10,411 bases of DNA, taken from contig CAYTZA010000022.1 in assembly GCA_964442365.1 (NCBI GenBank), positions 1 to 10,411 on the forward strand, in the 5' to 3' direction. Positions 6,620-10,411 of the stretch are shown here, piece after piece. Position 1 is the first letter of the stretch. Every line of letters begins with the position of its first letter. The position numbers were made by a program, and so were the translations under genes. The notes below the pieces were generated by a model that saw only the letters and a list, made by a program, of their open reading frames with translations, was not told where the DNA came from and ran no database searches. Source of the DNA: CAYTZA01 sp964442365 (GTDB lineage: Bacteria; Patescibacteriota; Minisyncoccia; Phycocordibacterales; DAORIS01).

Positions 6620-7906
6620 ATGGAAGAAATTATTTCACTTATGAAGCGCCGAGGGTTTATTTATCAAGGATCCGAAATTTACGGAGGTCTTGCTGGTACA
6701 TGGGATTACGGACCTCTTGGACTTGCTTTAAAAAACAATATTAAGAGTTTGTGGTGGAAGCGTTTTGTAAGTTCTCGTGATGATATGTATGGTGTAGATG
6801 CTGCACTTCTCATGAATCAAAATGTTTGGAAAGCATCCGGTCATGTTGGTGGTTTTGCAGACCCTCTTGTTGAGTGTGCTAAGTGTAAACACCGTTTTCG
6901 AGCAGATCACTTAGAAGACAAGAAAAAATGTCCAGACTGTGGTGGAACTCTAGGTGAGGCGCGACAGTTCAATATGATGTTTAAAACTCAAGTTGGTGCT
7001 CTTGAAGACGAGACATCTGTTTCATATCTTCGTCCGGAGACTGCTCAAGGTATGTTTGTAAATTTTAAAAATATTATTGACTCTTTTCACCCTAAGATGC
7101 CTTTTGGTATGGCACAGATAGGAAAAGCTTTTCGCAATGAAATTGCTCCACGAGATTTTATTTTTCGTACAAGAGAGTTTGAGCAGATGGAAATAGAATA
7201 TTTTGTACATCCAAAAGACTGGGAAATACAGTTTGAGCATTTTAGAAAAGAGATGCATGCTTGGATTAAAGAGATTGGTCTACGTGACGATCATATTCAT
7301 GAGTTGGAAGTTGGTGACGGTGACCGTGCCCACTATTCTAAAAGAACGATTGATTTTGAATTTGATTATCCGTTTGGGAAAAAAGAGCTTTACGGTCTTG
7401 CATATCGCACCGATTTTGATTTAAAAGCTCATAGTGAGGCAAGTGGTGTTGATTTGTCATATTTTGATGAAGAAAACAAAGAACGTTTCACTCCTCATGT
7501 TATTGAACCGTCTTTTGGAGTGGATCGTACTCTCCTTGCAGTAATTGCTGATGCTTATACTGAAGATGAAGTTGGAGGAGAGAAGCGTGTATATTTAAAA
7601 TTTGCTCCGCAAGTGGCGCCGATACGTGCTGCTGTTTTTCCTCTTCTTAAAAATAAACCAGAACTAGTCTCGAAAGCACATGAGGTGTACCAGATGTTAA
7701 AACAAGCAGGTATGCCTGTTATGTTTGATGACAACGGTAATATCGGTAAACGATATCGTCGTCAGGATGAAATTGGTACACCATATTGTATTACAATTGA
7801 TTTCGATACTATAGAAAAAGATAATACAGTAACCTTGCGTAACCGTGATACAGCAACACAGGAAAGAATAGCAATTGACCAGCTCATAAAAGTTTTGTCT
7901 GTTTAG
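6620..7906 (+). CDS. glyS: Glycyl-tRNA synthetase, single-chain class II type
   Basis: Charges tRNA-Gly in the cytoplasm. It is the eukaryote/archaea/Thermus-type alpha2 enzyme, not the bacterial alpha-beta type. Seen: RRGFIYQGSEIYGGLAGTWDYGPLG in outline (residues 10-34), the standard N-terminus; a zinc-binding insert with C86/C89 and C104/C107; RPETAQGMF (138-146); motif 2 FRNEIAPRDFIFRTREFEQME in outline (171-191) with R172 and R183; motif 3 PSFGVDRTLL (297-306) with R303; and a C-terminal anticodon-binding domain (about 330-428) with IGKRYRRQDEIGTPYCITID (375-394). At 428 residues it is compact; the central insert is small. The start is 5 bases after the previous stop with no Shine-Dalgarno site, so translation coupled to the Ig-domain gene is likely. 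The recO-glyS proximity echoes the recO-glyQ-glyS order of Firmicutes, here with one gene between. Confidence 0.96.
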   Translation: MEEIISLMKRRGFIYQGSEIYGGLAGTWDYGPLGLALKNNIKSLWWKRFVSSRDDMYGVDAALLMNQNVWKASGHVGGFADPLVECAKCKHRFRADHLEDKKKCPDCGGTLGEARQFNMMFKTQVGALEDETSVSYLRPETAQGMFVNFKNIIDSFHPKMPFGMAQIGKAFRNEIAPRDFIFRTREFEQMEIEYFVHPKDWEIQFEHFRKEMHAWIKEIGLRDDHIHELEVGDGDRAHYSKRTIDFEFDYPFGKKELYGLAYRTDFDLKAHSEASGVDLSYFDEENKERFTPHVIEPSFGVDRTLLAVIADAYTEDEVGGEKRVYLKFAPQVAPIRAAVFPLLKNKPELVSKAHEVYQMLKQAGMPVMFDDNGNIGKRYRRQDEIGTPYCITIDFDTIEKDNTVTLRNRDTATQERIAIDQLIKVLSV

Positions 7907-7940
7907 AAAAACATCTTCGTCTTCAAAATTAGATTGATTG

Positions 7941-7949
7941 TGATACACT
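7941..7949 (+). promoter_or_regulatory. Extended -10 placed for a leaderless M16 peptidase transcript
   Basis: TGATACACT gives TG, one base, then TACACT (7944-7949). The last hexamer base is exactly 7 before the A of ATG 7956, so the transcript should begin at the start codon. The gap after glyS holds no terminator-like hairpin. The only Shine-Dalgarno-distance bases are CTGCTTTT, with no purine-rich site. Confidence 0.65.
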
Positions 7950-7955
7950 GCTTTT

Positions 7956-9224
7956 ATGAAATTTCAAAGACATGTATTACAAAATGGAGTGAGACTTTTA
8001 ACAGTACCCATGAAAGATACTTCAACTGTTACGGTTTTGGTGCTTGTTGAGACAGGTTCAAAATATGAGACAAAAAATCTCGCCGGTGTATCACACTTTC
8101 TTGAACATATGTGTTTTAAAGGAACAGAAAAAAGACCAAATGCTCATGTATTAAGTACAGAGCTCGATTCTATTGGTGCTGAATACAATGCTTTCACTTC
8201 ACAAGAATACACGGGTTACTATGCTAAAGCCCATAGTAAACATGCAGAGACTCTTCTCGATGTGGTTTCTGATCTGTATCAGCATCAACGTTTTGATCCG
8301 GAAGAGATTCAGCGTGAAAAAGGAGTAATTATAGAAGAGATAAATATGTATGAAGATATGCCACAACAGAGTGTGCATGAACTTTTGTTTGAAACACTGT
8401 ACAGTAATCAGCCGGCCGGGTGGTCTATTGCCGGTACAAAAGAGACAGTGATGTCTATGACAAGAGATAATTTTATTGCTTATACTAACGCTCACTATGT
8501 TGCAGGAGCTACTGTGGTAGTGATCGCTGGTGCATATGATGAATCTACTGTTGTATCTAGTGTTGAAAAAGCTTTTGTTGGACTCCGTACCACTCCAAAA
8601 CAGGATAAGCCTGCTGTTATTGATAATCAAAAAGAATCAATTGTTGCTCTTAAGCATAAAAAATCTGATCAAACACATCTTGATCTTGCTATGCGTGCCT
8701 ATTCAACATATGACGAAAGAAATTATTCTCTTAACGTACTTGCTGGTATTTTAGGTAGAGGGATGAGTTCTAGACTATTTCAGCTTCTTCGTGAGCGTAT
8801 GGGTGTGTGTTATTACGTACATGCTGATGTTGATACATACACTGATCATGGCATATTTCAAATATCTGCAGGTATCGATACTAATCGTGTAGAAGAAACG
8901 ATCAAAGCTCTTATGACTGAATTGCGTCGTCTAACTACTGAGCTAGTGTCAGAAACTGAGCTTTCTAAGGTAAAAGAATATATCACAGGTAAAATGGCTC
9001 TTTCTTTGGAATCTTCAGATAGTTGGGCTAATTATGTAGGCATGCAGGAAGTATTGAAGAAAAATATCAAAACACCATCAGAACTTGCTTTGCGTATACA
9101 GGCTGTAACTGCTAATGATGTCATGGATCGGGCTAAAGAGCTTATACGTGAGGATAATATGACTCTGGCTATGGTTAGTCCTTATAGTGATAAAGAGGCT
9201 TTAAAGAAGCTATTGAAACTCTAG
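7956..9224 (+). CDS. M16-family zinc metallopeptidase (processing peptidase-like)
   Basis: A 422-residue peptidase of the M16 (pitrilysin/MPP-like, M16B-type) family. The inverted zinc motif is HFLEH (47-51), with H47 and H51 as ligands and E50 as catalytic base. The third ligand is most likely E128 in VIIEEINMYED (124-134), at the spacing expected for the family. The N-terminus (LQNGVRLLTVPMKDTSTVTVLVLVETGS in outline) and GVSHFLEHMCFKGTEKR are typical. The C-terminal half has GILGRGMSSRLFQLLRERMGV in outline (264-284) followed by YY (286-287), the substrate-binding R/Y motif region. There is no signal peptide or membrane segment, so it is probably cytoplasmic. It likely degrades or processes peptides within a closed chamber formed by two such domains, so a homodimer is expected. 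It appears to have its own leaderless promoter. Confidence 0.93.
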   Translation: MKFQRHVLQNGVRLLTVPMKDTSTVTVLVLVETGSKYETKNLAGVSHFLEHMCFKGTEKRPNAHVLSTELDSIGAEYNAFTSQEYTGYYAKAHSKHAETLLDVVSDLYQHQRFDPEEIQREKGVIIEEINMYEDMPQQSVHELLFETLYSNQPAGWSIAGTKETVMSMTRDNFIAYTNAHYVAGATVVVIAGAYDESTVVSSVEKAFVGLRTTPKQDKPAVIDNQKESIVALKHKKSDQTHLDLAMRAYSTYDERNYSLNVLAGILGRGMSSRLFQLLRERMGVCYYVHADVDTYTDHGIFQISAGIDTNRVEETIKALMTELRRLTTELVSETELSKVKEYITGKMALSLESSDSWANYVGMQEVLKKNIKTPSELALRIQAVTANDVMDRAKELIREDNMTLAMVSPYSDKEALKKLLKL

Positions 9225-9240
9225 TTGGGGGTGCTATGAT
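9213..9240 (+). promoter_or_regulatory. -35 and extended -10 promoter for the AI-2E/metG unit, leaderless
   Basis: TTGAAA (9213-9218), a 16-base spacer, then TGCTATGAT with hexamer TATGAT (9235-9240). It is the most complete promoter in the window. The -35 overlaps the 3' end of the peptidase gene. The last hexamer base is exactly 7 before ATG 9247, which predicts a leaderless mRNA and helps choose ATG 9247 over GTG 9241, since the latter would lie upstream of the transcription start. Confidence 0.7.
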
Positions 9241-9246
9241 GTGGCT

Positions 9247-10293
9247 ATGTCGCCAGAAAAGATTTCTGTATCAATTACTGCAGGCACAATATTTAAAGTT
9301 GTAGCGGTTATTGCTTTGTGTGGAATAGTTTTTTTAGTAAAAGATATTATTCTTATTGTTCTTGCTGCGGTAGTAATAGCCTCATCTCTTGAGCCACTTA
9401 TACGATTTTTATCAAGGTATCGTTTACCTCGTATAGGAGCAGTACTTCTTGTATATGCCACTTCGATTGTTGGAGGAATTATGGGTATATATTTTGTCTT
9501 GCCAGTAATACTAACTGAAATTATCTCTCTACTGAAAACACTTCCTTCTATTGTGGGTGGTCTTGAAGTGAAGAGTGTTGTATTAACCAATATTGAAACA
9601 TCACTTAAAGCTCTTTCTTCGAGTGGAACGTTTAGTGATTATGTAGTTAGTATTACTAGTACTCTTACTACATTTGGTAGTGGTCCTTTTGAAGCGGGTA
9701 GTTTTGTAATAAACGGTGTGCTTGGTTTTATAATTCTTTTAATACTTTCTTTTTATCTATGTGCTCAACAAGACGGTGTAGGTGATTTTTTAAGACTTAT
9801 TACACCTTTGCATCACGAACCATACGTTATAGGTCTATGGAGACGTACTCAAAGAAATATTGGGCGTTGGATGCATGGCCAACTCATACTCGGTCTCCTT
9901 GTTGGCATATTTGTTTTTATCGGTCTTTCTATTCTTGGTATCAGACACGCTTTACTTCTTGCTCTCATCGCTGGCATATTTGAGATCATTCCTGTATTTG
10001 GACCGATTTTGGGTGCAGTACCCGCTATTATTATGAGCTTCACCGACGGTGGTATCGGCCTTGCTTTATTGGTTGCCGGACTTTACGTGATCATACAGCA
10101 GTTAGAAAGCAATGTGATTTATCCTTTGGTTGTAAAAAAGATTATTGGAGTACCACCCATGGTTGTTATCATAAGTCTTATGGTTGGTTTTGTTCTTGGG
10201 GGATTTCTTGGTGTGGTCTTGTCTATTCCTATTGCTACTGCATTTATAGAGTATTTGCATGATCGTGAAAGATTAAGAAGGGGAGTCGTATGA
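9247..10293 (+). CDS. AI-2E family (PerM/TqsA-like) membrane transporter
   Basis: A 348-residue polytopic membrane protein of the AI-2E transporter family (UPF0118, PerM-like). Hydrophobic segments fall at about 14-30, 33-48, 64-85, 153-173, 211-231, 235-262, 268-286 and 304-335, with the soluble loop at about 86-150 usual for the family. Family signatures are LSFYLCAQQDG (167-177), the GQL-LGLLVG helix (211-220), EIIPVFGPILGAVPA (246-260), and the QQLESNVIYPLVVKKIIGVPP stretch in outline (284-304). Members export autoinducer-2, act as Na+/H+ antiporters, or have unknown substrates, so the substrate here is open. A GTG six bases upstream is in frame, but ATG 9247 fits the predicted transcription start. 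The stop TGA overlaps the metG ATG by 4 bases (ATGA), so the two are co-transcribed and probably translationally coupled. Confidence 0.92.
   Translation: MSPEKISVSITAGTIFKVVAVIALCGIVFLVKDIILIVLAAVVIASSLEPLIRFLSRYRLPRIGAVLLVYATSIVGGIMGIYFVLPVILTEIISLLKTLPSIVGGLEVKSVVLTNIETSLKALSSSGTFSDYVVSITSTLTTFGSGPFEAGSFVINGVLGFIILLILSFYLCAQQDGVGDFLRLITPLHHEPYVIGLWRRTQRNIGRWMHGQLILGLLVGIFVFIGLSILGIRHALLLALIAGIFEIIPVFGPILGAVPAIIMSFTDGGIGLALLVAGLYVIIQQLESNVIYPLVVKKIIGVPPMVVIISLMVGFVLGGFLGVVLSIPIATAFIEYLHDRERLRRGVV
10278..10285 (+). promoter_or_regulatory. Shine-Dalgarno-like site for metG
   Basis: AAGGGGAG ends 4 bases before ATG 10290 and lies within the last codons of the AI-2E gene. It is purine-rich and close to consensus, which fits re-initiation by ribosomes finishing the upstream gene. 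Confidence 0.55.
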
Positions 10294-10411
10294 AAAAAAC
10301 ATTTTATATCACTACAACATTGCCGTATGTAAATGCAGAGGCTCATCTTGGTCATGCTATGGAGTTTATTCGTGCTGATGTTATTGCTAGATATAAACGT
10401 CTACAGGGTTA
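10290..10411 (+). CDS. metG: Methionyl-tRNA synthetase, N-terminal fragment
   Basis: The first 40 codons of a class I MetRS, cut by the window end. The peptide MKKTFYITTTLPYVNAEAHL leads into HLGHA, the HIGH motif (H19-L20-G21-H22), followed by FIRADVIARYKRLQG, which matches the usual MetRS start (YITTPIYYVN..PHIGHAY....ADV.AR..R..G). It should charge tRNA-Met, including the initiator. The ATG overlaps the TGA of the AI-2E gene and has a purine-rich binding site. The zinc domain and KMSKS loop lie outside the window, so the subtype cannot be judged. Confidence 0.95.
   Translation, partial: MKKTFYITTTLPYVNAEAHLGHAMEFIRADVIARYKRLQG

Noticed and set aside
7907..7955. Terminator after glyS
   Set aside because: No GC-rich inverted repeat and no T-run were found in the interval.
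8199..8630. 143-codon minus-strand frame opposite the M16 peptidase
   Set aside because: Its low-complexity composition is the complement of a clearly conserved peptidase gene; it is a shadow frame.
1..10411. tRNA genes, CRISPR arrays, insertion sequences or phage genes
   Set aside because: I saw no cloverleaf-type segments, regularly spaced repeats, transposase motifs or terminal inverted repeats.
1..10411. Recoding of TGA as in some CPR lineages
   Set aside because: TGA closes the AI-2E gene at the ATGA overlap with metG, and no conserved gene is broken by in-frame TGA.

Overview
The window is an AT-rich, single-strand, densely packed stretch of bacterial chromosome: nine genes or gene fragments, all on the + strand, with intergenic distances from a 4-bp overlap to about 85 bp. 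The best fit is a Patescibacteria/CPR bacterium, probably Parcubacteria-like. Pointers are the short RecO, the single-chain GlyRS, the eukaryote-like (type 2) IleRS, a large one-pass protein with Ig-like domains, almost no Shine-Dalgarno sites on housekeeping genes, and four aminoacyl-tRNA synthetase genes within 10 kb. TGA is used as a stop and no gene is interrupted by in-frame TGA, so a TGA-recoding lineage is not indicated. The taxonomic call is inference.

Layout: the 3' end of argS (1-170); a small orphan gene with its own promoter, leader, strong ribosome binding site and terminator (254-757); ileS (820-4110), which carries an inserted histidine-phosphatase domain and a 100-N assembly gap (3495-3594); recO (4115-4681); a 639-residue membrane-anchored protein with Ig-like domains (4695-6614); glyS (6620-7906); an M16 zinc peptidase (7956-9224); an AI-2E family membrane protein (9247-10293); and the 5' end of metG (10290-10411), overlapping the previous stop codon. 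No stretch over 300 bases lacks a gene.

Likely transcription units, judged from promoter-like elements: the orphan gene alone; ileS-recO; Ig protein-glyS; the peptidase; and AI-2E protein-metG. In three units the A of the ATG lies 7-8 bases after a -10 hexamer, where transcription should begin, which implies leaderless mRNAs. ileS is nearly leaderless. The orphan gene has the opposite layout: a leader of about 65 nt and an AAGGAGG site.

The most notable item is the IleRS fusion. A roughly 200-residue histidine-phosphatase domain with its main catalytic residues in place sits inside the synthetase, between the two halves of a zinc site, and all four cysteines of that site are gone. The second is the orphan gene, which contains a 12-bp hairpin and two interlocking inverted repeats inside its reading frame. 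Most other genes are ordinary translation, repair, proteolysis and membrane functions. The N run is probably a placeholder much shorter than the real missing sequence.
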